Numbered from the stretch's first letter, positions 42,611 through 52,224 are shown. The stretch: 64,000 bases of DNA from Mesorhizobium loti R88b (GCF_013170845.1 NZ_CP033367.1:5643001-5707000), one strand, 5' to 3'. Notes: generated by a model from the sequence alone, not told the origin. Made by a program: numbers and translations.

Positions 42611-43585
42611 TCAACGGAGGACCGGTTCGCCGTGAAAGCGGCGGCGCGAGGGGCGCGAAACGCCGAAGCCGACTTCCATCATCAGCCGCGGCGTGCGCGC
42701 CGGCACGGTGCCCATGTGGAAGCCGAACGGGTCCTCGACGAAGCCGAGGCCGGCTTCGCCGGTCAGCGTCACCGGGCTCTGCTCGCCATAGACGTCCAGC
42801 ACCTCCTGGGCGGAATGGCCGACCAACAGGGTCAGCTGATGCTTTATGACGCGCCTGTTATGGCTACCCCTGACATAGACATGCGGACCGGTGCCGGTGT
42901 CGACGGGCTTGAGGTAGAAGAAGAATTTCAGCATGCGCCAGTCGTCGAGGTCGAAATGATATTTGCCCAGCGAGGCAAGGTTCTTGTCGGCGTCCGAGGC
43001 CTCGCCGGTCGGAAAGCTCCACCAGACGCGCGTGGTGATCAGTTTCGCCTGGGCGCCGAGATAGTGCGCGGCAATGTCGAGAAGCAGCGGATCGCGCTGT
43101 ATGGCGAGTGCCGCCGGGCAGTCGAGGATGCGCTCGAAATAGTGGCCGCTGAGCAGCGAGCGGCCCAAGCGTTTCTCGGCTTGCGCATGTTCACCCGGCA
43201 TGAATTCCAAACGGCGGTCGAAATTGCCGAAGCAAGGCGTACGCCCCGCGAAATCCGCGATCTCGCGATGAATTTCCGTCGGCAGGACCAGGCCTGAAAA
43301 CAGGCCGTCGGCGCGCAGCGCATCGACCACCGTTGCCCTCTCGACACCGGCGAACATCGTATCGCCCGCATTGTCGGCAGGTCTGGCGCGCTTTGCACCC
43401 AGCCAGTGCATCCGGCGCCCCGGCATGGTGCGCGCCAGCATAAACATCGGCAGCCAGGCCGGGTTTTCGCGCAGGTCCGTCAGATAGGTCGGAATGCGCA
43501 CGGCGATGCGCCGCAGCAGGCTGCCATTGCGCGCAATGGCCTCGAGGCTGGCCGTGCCGGATTTGTCGGGGAATGAAAGGTTCAT
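42611..43585 (-). CDS. PhyH-like Fe(II)/2-oxoglutarate dioxygenase superfamily protein
   Basis: About 324 residues from ATG 43585 (GAGG upstream); ATG 43600 and 43648 are alternatives. The iron site is expected from HFD in GKYHFDLDDWRMLKFF and a distal His in FHMGTVPARTPR, whose Arg would hold 2-oxoglutarate. The chain between, TGPHVYVRGSHNRR, is typical of phytanoyl-CoA-dioxygenase-like proteins. The N-terminal 130 residues are basic and unassigned. It lies before a short glycosyltransferase gene on the same strand, which may hint at a surface-glycan role. Confidence 0.75.
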   Translation of the reverse strand: MNLSFPDKSGTASLEAIARNGSLLRRIAVRIPTYLTDLRENPAWLPMFMLARTMPGRRMHWLGAKRARPADNAGDTMFAGVERATVVDALRADGLFSGLVLPTEIHREIADFAGRTPCFGNFDRRLEFMPGEHAQAEKRLGRSLLSGHYFERILDCPAALAIQRDPLLLDIAAHYLGAQAKLITTRVWWSFPTGEASDADKNLASLGKYHFDLDDWRMLKFFFYLKPVDTGTGPHVYVRGSHNRRVIKHQLTLLVGHSAQEVLDVYGEQSPVTLTGEAGLGFVEDPFGFHMGTVPARTPRLMMEVGFGVSRPSRRRFHGEPVLR

Positions 43586-43729
43586 TTGGTCCTCGTCCAT
43601 GAGCGTGACACCCGATGCCGCATCGGTGCTCGCACTCGCATGACCCAACCCAATTCACCCGCTTCGAGTGAAGGCTAACCTCACGTCAGATTTTGTGCAA
43701 TGCACAATGGATAGAGCAGCTGCAAAAAA

Positions 43730-44257
43730 TCATTTCGGAGCGCGGCGCTGCTGCTTCGGTGGCGCCACCCAGATCTCGGCATCGAGCTTCTTCGTCGCCA
43801 GGCCGCGCGCCAAAGCCTCGGCGCTGCCGGCACTTTTCGACAGGGACGCAGCCTGGCGCTTGCTGATCACCAGGCCATCGGCGAGCGCGCGGTTTCCCGA
43901 AAAGACCCTCGCCAGGAATGACGTGCGGCTGCCGCGTGCGCGAGAGAATCGCGCCGCCATGGTTTGCCTGGCCGTGTGAGAGGCCACCGCTTCGATCCAG
44001 CCTTCCACAAGCCGCGCGCCCGGCTCCAGCAGCAACAGCCAGTCACCCTTGGCCTGCCTGATGCCGGCGGCGATGCCGCCGCTCGCCACATAGTGGCAGC
44101 CGGCATGCTCGGCGACACGGTGCGTCTGGTCGGTGGAGCCGGTGTCACAGATGACGACCTCGCGCACCACGCCCTCGACCGCGCCACCAATCAGCGAGCC
44201 GAGCGTGCGGGCGAGACCCTCTTCGTCGTTGCGTGTTTCGATGAGAACACTGAGCAT
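43730..44257 (-). CDS. Short family 2 glycosyltransferase-like protein
   Basis: 175 residues from ATG 44257. The GT-A start MLSVLIETRNDEEGLARTL and the nucleotide-binding stretch VVICDTGSTDQT (about residues 34-45) are present, then AKGDWLLLLEPGARL at about 68-82. The usual C-terminal acceptor part is absent: members are mostly over 230 residues. The tail is Arg/Lys-rich. It may be a small membrane-associated transferase or a reduced copy. It is divergent from the radical SAM gene. Confidence 0.78.
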   Translation of the reverse strand: MLSVLIETRNDEEGLARTLGSLIGGAVEGVVREVVICDTGSTDQTHRVAEHAGCHYVASGGIAAGIRQAKGDWLLLLEPGARLVEGWIEAVASHTARQTMAARFSRARGSRTSFLARVFSGNRALADGLVISKRQAASLSKSAGSAEALARGLATKKLDAEIWVAPPKQQRRAPK

Positions 44258-44316
44258 GTTTAGCCGAATAGCGGAAAGCCGCGCGCAGCGCCAGTTTTTG
44301 CAGCGCAACATAAAAA

Positions 44317-44331
44317 GTTCTTGCTTTGTTC
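44317..44331. promoter_or_regulatory. LexA (SOS) box
   Basis: GTTC TTGCTTT GTTC matches exactly the alphaproteobacterial LexA operator GTTC-N7-GTTC, with a typical AT-rich centre. It is 25 bases upstream of the radical SAM gene start and 60 bases from the divergent glycosyltransferase start. Confidence 0.72.
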
Positions 44332-44356
44332 TCATCGGTAAAATAGGAATAATTTC

Positions 44357-45562
44357 ATGAACAGAGCGATTCGACAGAACATGGAAAGTCCCTGGGAGCG
44401 GGCAAAGATGGAACAGATCGTGCGCGCAGACATTGCAGCTTTCGGAGCAGGACGCGCCGATATGGCCAATGCGATGATTGAGCAGAGTGGCGTGCGTGTC
44501 CGTCCGGATCGCAATCGCGGCCGGTCGGCGGGCATCAATCCGTCGGGGCGGTTCGAGCCGGTCAGCCGACATGTCTTCGATGACGGCTGGAATTCTCTGG
44601 AGGAACTGCCGCCGTTCAAGACCGAGGTGCAGGTGGAAAAGCCGCGCACCATCATCACCCGCAATGAATCGCCAGACATCTCCTTCGACCGGTCGATCAA
44701 CCCCTATCGCGGTTGCGAGCATGGCTGCGTCTATTGCTTTGCCCGGCCGACGCATTCGTTCATGGGCCTGTCGCCGGGCCTGGATTTTGAATCCAAGCTG
44801 TTCGCCAAACCGGATGCGGCGCGGCTGCTTGACAAGGAACTGTCGAAGGACGGCTACCAGCCGCGCACCATCGCCATCGGCACCAACACCGATCCCTACC
44901 AGCCGATCGAGAAGCAGTACCGGATCATGCGCGAGATCCTCGAAGTGCTGGAAGCGCGTGGCCATCCGGTCGGCATCGTCACCAAATCCGCGCTGGTGAC
45001 GCGCGACATCGACATCCTGTCGCGCATGGCCGAACGGGGGCTGGCCAAGGTGGCGCTGTCGGTGACGACAATGGACCGCATGCTGGCGCGCACCATGGAA
45101 CCACGCGCGTCGACGCCAACCAAGCGGCTGGAGGCGATCCGGCAGCTTTCGGATGCCGGCATTCCGGCTTCGGTCATGGTGGCGCCGATCATCCCAGGCC
45201 TCACCGACCAGGAGATGGAACGAATCCTCGATTCGGCACGCGCCGCCGGCGCGCGCGAAGCGGGCTATGTCGTTCTGCGCCTGCCGCTGGAGGTCAGCCC
45301 GATCTTCAAGGACTGGCTGCTGCGCCACTATCCCGATCGCTACCGTCACGTGATGTCGCTGATCCGTTCGATGCGCGACGGCAAGGACTACGATTCGGAA
45401 TGGGGCAAGCGCATGAAGGGCGCCGGTCCTTACGCCTGGCAGATCGGCCGGCGCTTCGAGATCACCGCCAAGCGGCTCGGCCTCAATGCCGAGCGGCGCA
45501 CGCTGCGTACCGACCAGTTCGTCGCCGCTGGAAAAGACCAGGAACAGCTGATGCTGCTCTGA
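44357..45562 (+). CDS. PA0069-family radical SAM protein (SplB-like)
   Basis: A 401-residue radical SAM enzyme. The iron-sulfur motif CEHGCVYC (about residues 119-126) holds the three cysteines. It is followed by [34 protein letters not shown] and [13 protein letters not shown], typical of the PA0069 group related to spore photoproduct lyase. The reaction is unknown. The start may instead be ATG 44408. The LexA box upstream points to induction by DNA damage. rnhB follows 150 bases later on the same strand. Confidence 0.9.
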   Translation: MNRAIRQNMESPWERAKMEQIVRADIAAFGAGRADMANAMIEQSGVRVRPDRNRGRSAGINPSGRFEPVSRHVFDDGWNSLEELPPFKTEVQVEKPRTIITRNESPDISFDRSINPYRGCEHGCVYCFARPTHSFMGLSPGLDFESKLFAKPDAARLLDKELSKDGYQPRTIAIGTNTDPYQPIEKQYRIMREILEVLEARGHPVGIVTKSALVTRDIDILSRMAERGLAKVALSVTTMDRMLARTMEPRASTPTKRLEAIRQLSDAGIPASVMVAPIIPGLTDQEMERILDSARAAGAREAGYVVLRLPLEVSPIFKDWLLRHYPDRYRHVMSLIRSMRDGKDYDSEWGKRMKGAGPYAWQIGRRFEITAKRLGLNAERRTLRTDQFVAAGKDQEQLMLL

Positions 45563-45713
45563 AAATGCAATTCGCCGTGGCGGTTTGACCTGCCATGGCA
45601 AGAAATCCCGTCCGGCCTGCCCCGGCCTGCAGACGGTGCCCTCCCGGTCCGGCGCCCCACCCGACCCGGAGGGACTTGCGGAGAATCGGAGCCGATGCGA
45701 ACCTCGCCGCAAC

Positions 45714-46409
45714 ATGGCTCGTGCGCGTTCCGATTCTCCGCTTCTCTTCGAAATCGTCGAGAAACCCGATTTCTCCTTCGAGACGAAGGCGATGGCCGAG
45801 GGTTTGTGGCCTGTGGCCGGCATGGACGAGGCCGGCCGCGGTCCTCTGGCCGGGCCGGTGGTCGCAGCCGCCGTGGTGCTCGATCCCGCCAACATTCCCG
45901 AAGGCCTCGACGATTCCAAACGGCTCAGCCATTTGCAGCGCGAAGCGCTGTTCCTGCGCATTCTTGGCTCGGCGCAGGCGGTTTCCATGGCTTCGATCAG
46001 CGCCGAGGGTATCGACGGCAGCAACATCCTCAAGGCGAGCCTTGAGGCGATGCGCCGTGCGGTGGTCGGACTGTCGGTTCGGCCCAAGCTCGCGCTCGCC
46101 GACGGACGCGATGTACCACCAGGGCTGCCATGCGACGGCCGCGCGCTGATCAAGGGCGACCAGCGCTCACAGTCGATCGCCGCCGCTTCGATCGTTGCCA
46201 AGGTGATGCGCGACCGCATGATGTGCGGCTGCGGCAACCATCACGGCCGCTACGGCTTCGAGGTCCATATGGGCTATGCGACGGTCCGGCATCGCACGGC
46301 GATCGAGGCGCATGGCCCAGTCGCGCGGCTGCACCGGGTTTCATTCGCGCCGTTCCGGCTGGGCGGGGCGGAGGTGATTGAGGAAGAGGGCTTGGCCGGG
46401 CTGGATTGA
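45714..46409 (+). CDS. rnhB: Ribonuclease HII
   Basis: RNase HII cuts RNA in RNA-DNA hybrids and removes single ribonucleotides. 231 residues from ATG 45714; the longer frame to 45585 lacks support. The acidic site is in [18 protein letters not shown] (D, E near residues 37-38), [17 protein letters not shown], and [21 protein letters not shown] (split over about residues 143-163) with the last Asp. The radical SAM gene before it may put it under LexA as well. In many relatives ccrM follows, but not here. Confidence 0.94.
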   Translation: MARARSDSPLLFEIVEKPDFSFETKAMAEGLWPVAGMDEAGRGPLAGPVVAAAVVLDPANIPEGLDDSKRLSHLQREALFLRILGSAQAVSMASISAEGIDGSNILKASLEAMRRAVVGLSVRPKLALADGRDVPPGLPCDGRALIKGDQRSQSIAAASIVAKVMRDRMMCGCGNHHGRYGFEVHMGYATVRHRTAIEAHGPVARLHRVSFAPFRLGGAEVIEEEGLAGLD

Positions 46410-46454
46410 AGCGACGGCGTTATCCTCGGAGATTGGCTAAAGCAGCGGCGACAG

Positions 46455-46486
46455 CCGATCTCCCCCCACGAGGGGGGAGATCGGCA
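46455..46486. repeat. Perfect 14-bp stem palindrome
   Basis: GCCGATCTCCCCCC (46455-46468) and GGGGGGAGATCGGC (46473-46486) pair perfectly round ACGA. There is no T-run. It resembles the purine/pyrimidine arm of the DUF559-flanking repeats (C-run facing G-run) but lacks their second hairpin. Confidence 0.7.
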
Positions 46487-46507
46487 GCGTTGAAGTCAAC
46501 GCCCAAC

Positions 46508-46541
46508 AAAAAAAGCCGCCAGGTTGCCCGGGCGGCTTTTT
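46508..46541. terminator. Bidirectional Rho-independent terminator
   Basis: AGCCGCC (46514-46520) pairs with GGCGGCT (46531-46537), with an A-run on the left and TTTTT on the right. It ends rnhB on the plus strand and the atp operon on the minus strand. Confidence 0.88.
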
Positions 46542-46561
46542 CAATTTCCAGAGGGCTTAGC

Positions 46562-47053
46562 CTAGTTCAGCTTGGCCTTCACGTCCGCGAGCGAAGCCTT
46601 GAACAGGTCGGCTCCGGCCTTGGCATCGATCTTGGCGGCCAGCAATGCGCGGGCGGCCTCGACGGCGATGTCAGCGGCGCTGGCACGCACTTCGGCAATC
46701 GCATCACGCTCGGCCTGACCGATCTTCTGTTCGGCCAACGCGGTGCGCCGGGCGACATAGTCTTCGGTTTTCTGGTGCGCGTCGGCGGCAAAAAGCTCGG
46801 CCTCGCGCTTGGCCGCAGCGACGATGCCGGCAGCCTCTTGCTCGGCTTCGTTCCGCTTCTTCTGATAGAGGCCGAGCAGTTGCTGGGCCTCTTCACGCAA
46901 CCGGCGTGCTTCATCAAGCTCCTTGCGTATCCGGTCGGCGCGACCATCCAGGGTTCCCGCCAGCTTTTTCGGTACGCCGGCCCAGATGAGGATGCCGACG
47001 AACAAGAGAAGCGCAATGAAGACCCACAGCGTTGCTAAACTGGTAGCGTTCAT
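46562..47053 (-). CDS. atpF: ATP synthase F0 subunit b
   Basis: The peripheral-stalk b subunit that joins F0 to F1. The 163-residue protein has a membrane helix at residues 7-27 (ATLWVFIALLLFVGILIW) and a long charged coiled coil thereafter (RIRKELDEARRLREEAQQLL and following). It is the last gene of the atpI-B-E-F'-F operon and starts seven bases after the b' stop. The two b-type genes are the alphaproteobacterial and photosynthetic pattern. The terminator follows 20 bases on. Confidence 0.94.
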   Translation of the reverse strand: MNATSLATLWVFIALLLFVGILIWAGVPKKLAGTLDGRADRIRKELDEARRLREEAQQLLGLYQKKRNEAEQEAAGIVAAAKREAELFAADAHQKTEDYVARRTALAEQKIGQAERDAIAEVRASAADIAVEAARALLAAKIDAKAGADLFKASLADVKAKLN

Positions 47054-47060
47054 CGTCCAC

Positions 47061-47633
47061 TCACTTTGCCAGCGCGGCCTTTACGGCCTGCTCGATCTCG
47101 GATTTCGTAGCGGTTGCGACGGCGAAAGACTTGACGATCGCGTCGGCCGTATCGGCAGCAATCGCTCCAACCCCGGACATCGCCTTTGCCTTGGCCGCAA
47201 CGATGGCTGCCTCGGCATCCGCCAGCTTGGCCGCGCCGGAAGCTTCCGCCTCCGCCCGCTTCGCATCCGCCTCGGCCTTTGCAGCGTCGCGTGCCTTCTG
47301 GGCAATCCCGGAGGCATTGTTGCGCGCCTCGGCCAAGGCCTGCTCGTAAGCGGCCGCGACTGCATCGCTCTCGCCCTTGAGACGATTGGCTTCGCCGATA
47401 TCGGATGTCAGCCGGTCGCTGCGCGCGTCGAGAACAGACGCCACGCGCGGCAACGCGATACGCGACATCAACAGGTAAAGCAGCCCGAAAGCAATTGCGA
47501 GCCACAGGATCTGCGATGGAAAGGTCGAACTGTCGAACGGCGGAAAAGCGCCATGGCCTTCGCCATGCGCAACTTCCGTTGTTGCAGTCGCCTCGCCGCC
47601 GGCGGGTTGAGTTGCTTCAGTCGTGCTCGCCAT
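47061..47633 (-). CDS. ATP synthase F0 subunit b'
   Basis: The second b-type stalk subunit. 190 residues: an extended N-terminus rich in Thr/Glu/Gly/His, a membrane helix at about 43-62 (QILWLAIAFGLLYLLMS) and a long Ala/Glu/Lys coiled coil (AEADAKRAEAEASGAAKLADA). FPPFDSSTFPSQ before the helix is typical of b'. It forms a heterodimer with the b subunit encoded next. It starts 83 bases after atpE, the widest gap between the stalk genes, so a processing or control site may lie there. Confidence 0.93.
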   Translation of the reverse strand: MASTTEATQPAGGEATATTEVAHGEGHGAFPPFDSSTFPSQILWLAIAFGLLYLLMSRIALPRVASVLDARSDRLTSDIGEANRLKGESDAVAAAYEQALAEARNNASGIAQKARDAAKAEADAKRAEAEASGAAKLADAEAAIVAAKAKAMSGVGAIAADTADAIVKSFAVATATKSEIEQAVKAALAK

Positions 47634-47716
47634 TGCGCTCTTTCCCCCTGATAGCGATCATCAAGGACCAGTCGCCGCCCGAAAAGCGGCGACGAACAGG
47701 CGTGATTATGACGCCG

Positions 47717-47944
47717 TCACTTAACGAACAGCAGGAGCAGGGCGACGACGAGCGAGAAGATGCCCAGACCTTCGGCAAGCGCCGCGCCGATCAGCGCGTT
47801 GGTGAACTGGCCCTGTGCGGCAGACGGGTTGCGGAGAGCGCCCGAAAGGAAGTTACCGAAAATCGTGCCGACACCGATACCAGCGCCGCCCATACCAATG
47901 CAGGCAATGCCCGCGCCAATCATCTTTGCAGCTTCAGCGTCCAT
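47717..47944 (-). CDS. atpE: ATP synthase F0 subunit c
   Basis: The proteolipid that forms the proton-driven ring. 75 residues with two membrane helices joined by the polar loop RNPSAAQGQ (about 38-46). The proton-carrying glutamate is Glu58 in [14 protein letters not shown]. Gly-rich [17 protein letters not shown] packs helix 1. A strong AAGGAGAAAC-type ribosome binding site before ATG fits the high ratio of c to other subunits. Confidence 0.96.
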   Translation of the reverse strand: MDAEAAKMIGAGIACIGMGGAGIGVGTIFGNFLSGALRNPSAAQGQFTNALIGAALAEGLGIFSLVVALLLLFVK

Positions 47945-48003
47945 CTTGTTTCTCCTTGCGATGGGTAACGTTGTCTAGTTCACCGGGGCGTTGTGCCGCC
48001 AGC

Positions 48004-48771
48004 TTAGTGATGTGGATGAAGTGCGTCCTTGAGGTAGACACAGGCCAGCACCGCGAACACGAAGGCCTGCAGGGCAGCCACGAGGAATTCGAGAGCGGTG
48101 ATTGCCACCGTCATGAAAAGTGGTCCGATGGCGCCGATCCAACCACCAAATCCCAGGCCCGCTAGGCTGACAATGAAGCCGGCGAAAACCTTGAGCACGA
48201 TGTGTCCGGCAAGCATGTTGCCGAACAGTCGAAGCGAGAGGCTGACCGGGCGGGCGAGGAAAGAGATGATTTCGATGAGCGAGATGAACGGCAGAAGGAA
48301 AATCGGCACGCCGTGCGGCACAAAAAGCCCAAAGAACTTCAGACCGTGCTTTGCCAGGCCAACCACAAGCACCATCAGAATGATGAAAAGGGCAAGCGTG
48401 CCAGTGATGACCAGCTGGCTAGTGACGGTAAAGAAATAGGGGATTAGGCCGAGAAAATTGGTGAAGAGCACGAAGGCGAACAGGCAGAAGATGAAGGGAA
48501 AGAAGGCCTTGCCTTCTTCACCCAGAACCTGTCGCACGAGATTATGCACAAAGGAGTAGAACTCCTCGGCGACCGACTGGAACCTGCCCGGAACCAGTGC
48601 GCGGGGGGCTGAGCCTGCGTAGAGGAGCAGGAAAGACAGAGCCACCGCAATCAACATGAACAGCGCCGAATTGGTAAAGGCGAACTTCATCCCGCCGATC
48701 TGGCCGATCTGGAACAGATCGACGATATGAAACTGGTGGATTGGATCGACCCGATCTGCGGTGCCAGCCAC
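48004..48771 (-). CDS. atpB: ATP synthase F0 subunit a
   Basis: Subunit a carries the two proton half-channels and the arginine that faces the c ring. The 255-residue protein has five or six membrane helices. The essential Arg lies in PVSLSLRLFGNMLAGH (about residues 172-187), and the following helices contain FVAALQAFVFAVLACVYL. The N-terminal VDPIHQFHIVDLF is typical. It follows atpI by 63 bases and precedes atpE by 59. Confidence 0.95.
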   Translation of the reverse strand: MAGTADRVDPIHQFHIVDLFQIGQIGGMKFAFTNSALFMLIAVALSFLLLYAGSAPRALVPGRFQSVAEEFYSFVHNLVRQVLGEEGKAFFPFIFCLFAFVLFTNFLGLIPYFFTVTSQLVITGTLALFIILMVLVVGLAKHGLKFFGLFVPHGVPIFLLPFISLIEIISFLARPVSLSLRLFGNMLAGHIVLKVFAGFIVSLAGLGFGGWIGAIGPLFMTVAITALEFLVAALQAFVFAVLACVYLKDALHPHH

Positions 48772-48834
48772 GTTTCTCTACCCCAAAATTGGCCCCGTAT
48801 GGACGGAGCAGAATTAAATCCGTTCGAGGACCCC

Positions 48835-49239
48835 TCAAGAGTCCTCATCATCAATGCCACCGGTAGGCAAATCCTTGCCCAATGGCACTTTGGTCTGTGC
48901 TGCCTTGGCGACACGAACCATATTTGTCAAGGCCGCGCCAAAACCACCGAGCAAGAACACGATCAAAAAGATCGGTGACGACCCCAATAACCAGTCTATT
49001 CCCCAGCCGATCAACCCGCCAACCAGAACTCCAGCGACGAATTCACTGGCAAACCGGAAGGCCATGGCAACGTTGCCCGTGTTGGCCGACTCTTCCATTT
49101 TGTCGTCCGGACGCCTTGTCGCAAGCGATGCTTCAAGTTGACGCCGGCGGCGCTCAAGGTCGTCGTCGCGGATGCCGGTTTCATGCTGCTTGCCGCGGCC
49201 GGTTTCTCCGGTTCCGTCTGGCCCATTCTTGTCGGCCAT
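48835..49239 (-). CDS. atpI: ATP synthase accessory protein I
   Basis: AtpI helps assemble the c ring. 134 residues: a hydrophilic, Arg-rich N-terminal half (ERRRRQLEASLATRRPDDK) and two membrane helices (about 65-83 and 89-108) with GVLVGGLIGWGIDWLLG, the family signature. It is the first gene of the F0 operon, and a sigma-70-like promoter lies about 60 bases upstream. The F1 genes are elsewhere, as usual in alphaproteobacteria. Confidence 0.9.
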   Translation of the reverse strand: MADKNGPDGTGETGRGKQHETGIRDDDLERRRRQLEASLATRRPDDKMEESANTGNVAMAFRFASEFVAGVLVGGLIGWGIDWLLGSSPIFLIVFLLGGFGAALTNMVRVAKAAQTKVPLGKDLPTGGIDDEDS

Positions 49240-49296
49240 CGCAACCCCCCTGCCCGGTCAGACCGTCACCGTCCGTCCGCTTCTAAAGTCGCCGGC

Positions 49297-49325
49297 AACA
49301 TAGTTAGAGGGTCTGCGCCCGTCAA
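49297..49325 (-). promoter_or_regulatory. Sigma-70-type promoter of the atp F0 operon
   Basis: On the minus strand TTGACG (49320-49325) and TATGTT (49297-49302) are separated by 17 bases. Transcription would start near 49290, about 50 bases before the atpI start codon. Confidence 0.6.
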
Positions 49326-49495
49326 GCCACGGGCGGAAGTTCATCGCCATGTATTTTATATAATAAAATCAATTAATTAGAGAGGTGCGACATCGTGCCC
49401 GCGATGAGGACATGGGCACGGCGACCGAATCCTCCGCGCAATGGCTTGGTGATCAAGCTTGCGCTGGGCCAAAAAGGCCGGCGACTGACGAGCCC

Positions 49496-50680
49496 TCAAC
49501 TCCAGCCACCGCCATAGGTGCGATAGAAGATATGCAGGCCGATCTTGGTCATCTTCTGCATGGTGCGCGCCCAGCCGGGGTGGACATATTGGGCGTAGTA
49601 GTGGGTCGACGAGCCGACCTCCGGGATGAAGATCTTGCCGGCGGTAACCGCCATGGCAATGTCCTGCGCGGTCTTGTAGGCGACCGGGCTGTCGATGCGC
49701 TTCTTCCTGCCGTCGCAAGCGAAGGAGAACTGGCAGCGGTTGAACCAGCTGTCATTCTGGTAGACGACGCCGCAGATCGAATTCGGATAGGCCGGATTGC
49801 GGACGCGGTTGAGGATGACCTGGGCAACGGCAGCTTGGCCACGCACGGATTCGCTTCTCGCCTCGAAGTAGATGCCGTTGGCCAGGCATGCCTGCTCCTT
49901 CTTGGAGAAGACACTTTCGGGCAGCGGATTCTGGATCCACCAATGGTCACCCTTGGCCATCGGCGGAATGAAGCGGCCGCTGTTGGGCTCTTCGTCCTGA
50001 AGCAGAACTTCGAAAGGCGAGGCCTTGGCATAGTCCGGCTCGGATTGCGCATAGGCCGTCGCCAGAATATCGGGATGGTCATTGTTGACCAGGGCGGCAA
50101 GCATGGCCGGCACGCCGGGATCCGGCTTCTTGTCCTCGCGCGCATGGAACGCGGCGGCGATCTGGATTTCCTTGCCTTTGATCTGCGGCTTGGCGAAAGC
50201 CATCTTCAGGTCGCCGTCCATACTCGGCCGCATCAAGGAGGAAGTCCGCTGGAAGATCGAACCGGCGTTGAAGTTCTTCGGCGGGGCGACGGGAGACATC
50301 TGGACGATGCGGCCCTTCTTGTCGGCGCGCATGACGCGGTCCTCGTCGGGCGAGCCGCTGACCTTGCCGCCCTTGCCGCGAAACGACACGTTGCCGACGC
50401 CGGCCAGGTGAATGCCTGATCCGGAGATCGAACCGGTAACGTCGGAATCGACGAACGGCATCTCGGCGGCGTGCACTGAACCGGCGACGGATCTCTCGAC
50501 ATAGGAATTCCAGCGCGCGGTCGGCGATTCAAGGCCGGAAACGAGGCTGGTCATATCCTGGTAGGCGGCGACGGTCGGGAAGCCGATCCAGATGCCGAGG
50601 CCGATGATGAACGGAGACACAAGGCTGCGTTTCTTCTCACCGGCGGCGGCAACAAGCCGCTTCAAAACACGTCGATGCAC
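49496..50680 (-). CDS. Cell wall hydrolase (SleB family)
   Basis: About 394 residues from GTG 50680 (GGAGAG upstream). An N-terminal membrane or signal segment (SPFIIGLGIWIGFPTVAA, about 22-39) is followed by 220 residues of unassigned, mostly polar sequence. The C-terminal hydrolase_2 domain spans about residues 268-394: LANGIYFEARSESVRGQAAVAQ holds the likely catalytic Glu, then NSICGVVYQ and GWARTMQKMTKIGLHIFY. Family members are lytic transglycosylases of peptidoglycan. It stands alone next to the atp operon. Confidence 0.9.
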   Translation of the reverse strand: MHRRVLKRLVAAAGEKKRSLVSPFIIGLGIWIGFPTVAAYQDMTSLVSGLESPTARWNSYVERSVAGSVHAAEMPFVDSDVTGSISGSGIHLAGVGNVSFRGKGGKVSGSPDEDRVMRADKKGRIVQMSPVAPPKNFNAGSIFQRTSSLMRPSMDGDLKMAFAKPQIKGKEIQIAAAFHAREDKKPDPGVPAMLAALVNNDHPDILATAYAQSEPDYAKASPFEVLLQDEEPNSGRFIPPMAKGDHWWIQNPLPESVFSKKEQACLANGIYFEARSESVRGQAAVAQVILNRVRNPAYPNSICGVVYQNDSWFNRCQFSFACDGRKKRIDSPVAYKTAQDIAMAVTAGKIFIPEVGSSTHYYAQYVHPGWARTMQKMTKIGLHIFYRTYGGGWS

Positions 50681-50826
50681 GGAACACTCTCCAGGAACGC
50701 TACTGACCCCACTGGAGAGCAAAATGATGCATTAACCTTGATGGGACGTTAACGGGATCGATCGGGTTTTCTCAGCCGGCTCAAGGGTCGTGGTTTCGAA
50801 GTCGGGCGGTTTTGCGGCGGGCGCAT

Positions 50827-52140
50827 TCAAGCCGGCCTCAGGAAGACCGGCCAGGCGATCAGCGCGCAGACGGAAGCCGCCAGCCAGACGCCGGTCCATG
50901 ACCCGACAGCCAGCAGTCCCGGAATGGCGATCGGCACCAGGAAGAAGGCGATAAAGACAAAACTGTTGCCGAGGCCCAGCGCCACCCCGGCATTGCTTGC
51001 GCCGGCAAGTGTGGCAAGCTCGGTGTAGGCGACGCCGTGCCATGCCGAACCACAGATACCGGCAATGATCAGGACCGCAACGATGGTTATGGCGAGCACC
51101 GGCTGCCAGCCGGGGGCGGCGGCCATGACAAACACAAGCAGCGTGAGGGTGGCGAAAGCGGCCGCACTCAACTTGCTGAAAAGGCGCAGGAAGGCGCGGC
51201 GGTTGCCATGACGGTCGGTGAAGCGGCCGCTCCAGACGCGCATGACCATGGCGCCGACCTGCACGGCGGCCAGGCTGGCGCTGATCACTGCCGTTCCCAT
51301 GCCACCGAAATCATGCAGAAAGACAGAGGCGAAGGTGAGTACCGCCACCTGCGGAACGCAGAGCAGGCCAATGCCCATGGCTATGCGCCAGACGTTTGGG
51401 TTGCGCAGGGGTGTGGGACCGGCTGACAACACGGTATCGCCAGTGGCAGTCTCGTTGTCGCCGATTGGCGGCTGATGCAGCCAGCGCCACGCGAAAAGCG
51501 CCGTGATGGCGGAGAATGCGGCCAGCAAGCCGTAAACCGCTGCAAAACCATGGGCCGACGCGAGTGACGGCAAGACGAGGGCGCCGAGCCCGCCGCCGAG
51601 CGGCACCGCCGTCTGCCTGATGCTCATGGCAAAGCCGCGCTCACCTTCATGGAACCAGGCCATGATGGCACGGCCGCTGGAGCCGTTGACGCTGCCGCCA
51701 AGCAGGCCCGTGACAAGCAACGCGGCGGCCAGAGGCGCAACACCTGGACTGTGTGCCGGCGACGGCACCACGAGCAAGGCCATGAGAAGCAGCCATGCCG
51801 CGGTCGCGCCGAGCCCGGTGAGCAGCACATGGCGGTCGCCCCAGCGATCCGTCAGCAGGCCCCATGGCAGTTCGCTCAGCGCCACGCCGAGGCCCAGGAG
51901 ACCAAGCACCAGACCGAGCTGGCCATTGCCGAGCTGATAGCCGGAGCGCATGAAAACAGCCGTCGCCGGGATGCCGGAAAAAGTCGCCGAAAAACTGGCA
52001 TTGGCGGCAACCCCGATGCCCAGCACCTTCCAGCGATGATTGGAGCGGACCTTGGGGGCGCCGGGCGCGATGGTGAACACCTCAGGCGAGCGCCTGATCT
52101 GTTCCTGGCTGCATTGCAAATCCGTAGCGACAAGCGACAT
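50827..52140 (-). CDS. MFS transporter
   Basis: A 437-residue major facilitator with about twelve membrane helices. The helix 2-3 loop GLLTDRWGDRHVLLTG and its repeat GRFTDRHGNRRAFLR in the second half are the classical MFS motif A. The N-terminal 35 residues are soluble. It is divergent from a LysR gene 117 bases away, its probable regulator. The substrate is unknown. Confidence 0.9.
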   Translation of the reverse strand: MSLVATDLQCSQEQIRRSPEVFTIAPGAPKVRSNHRWKVLGIGVAANASFSATFSGIPATAVFMRSGYQLGNGQLGLVLGLLGLGVALSELPWGLLTDRWGDRHVLLTGLGATAAWLLLMALLVVPSPAHSPGVAPLAAALLVTGLLGGSVNGSSGRAIMAWFHEGERGFAMSIRQTAVPLGGGLGALVLPSLASAHGFAAVYGLLAAFSAITALFAWRWLHQPPIGDNETATGDTVLSAGPTPLRNPNVWRIAMGIGLLCVPQVAVLTFASVFLHDFGGMGTAVISASLAAVQVGAMVMRVWSGRFTDRHGNRRAFLRLFSKLSAAAFATLTLLVFVMAAAPGWQPVLAITIVAVLIIAGICGSAWHGVAYTELATLAGASNAGVALGLGNSFVFIAFFLVPIAIPGLLAVGSWTGVWLAASVCALIAWPVFLRPA

Positions 52141-52224
52141 GGTTCTTTACCCTTGCTGGCCCGGCCCCGGGCCTTGACGCTCTGCCTTTACCGCCGTAGC
52201 TTCATCCTGAATATTGGGAAGTTT

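Noticed and set aside
43730..46237. An 835-codon open frame on the minus strand
   Set aside because: Only the last 175 codons (from 44257) encode a recognisable protein. The rest runs antisense through the radical SAM and rnhB genes and is a GC-rich shadow.
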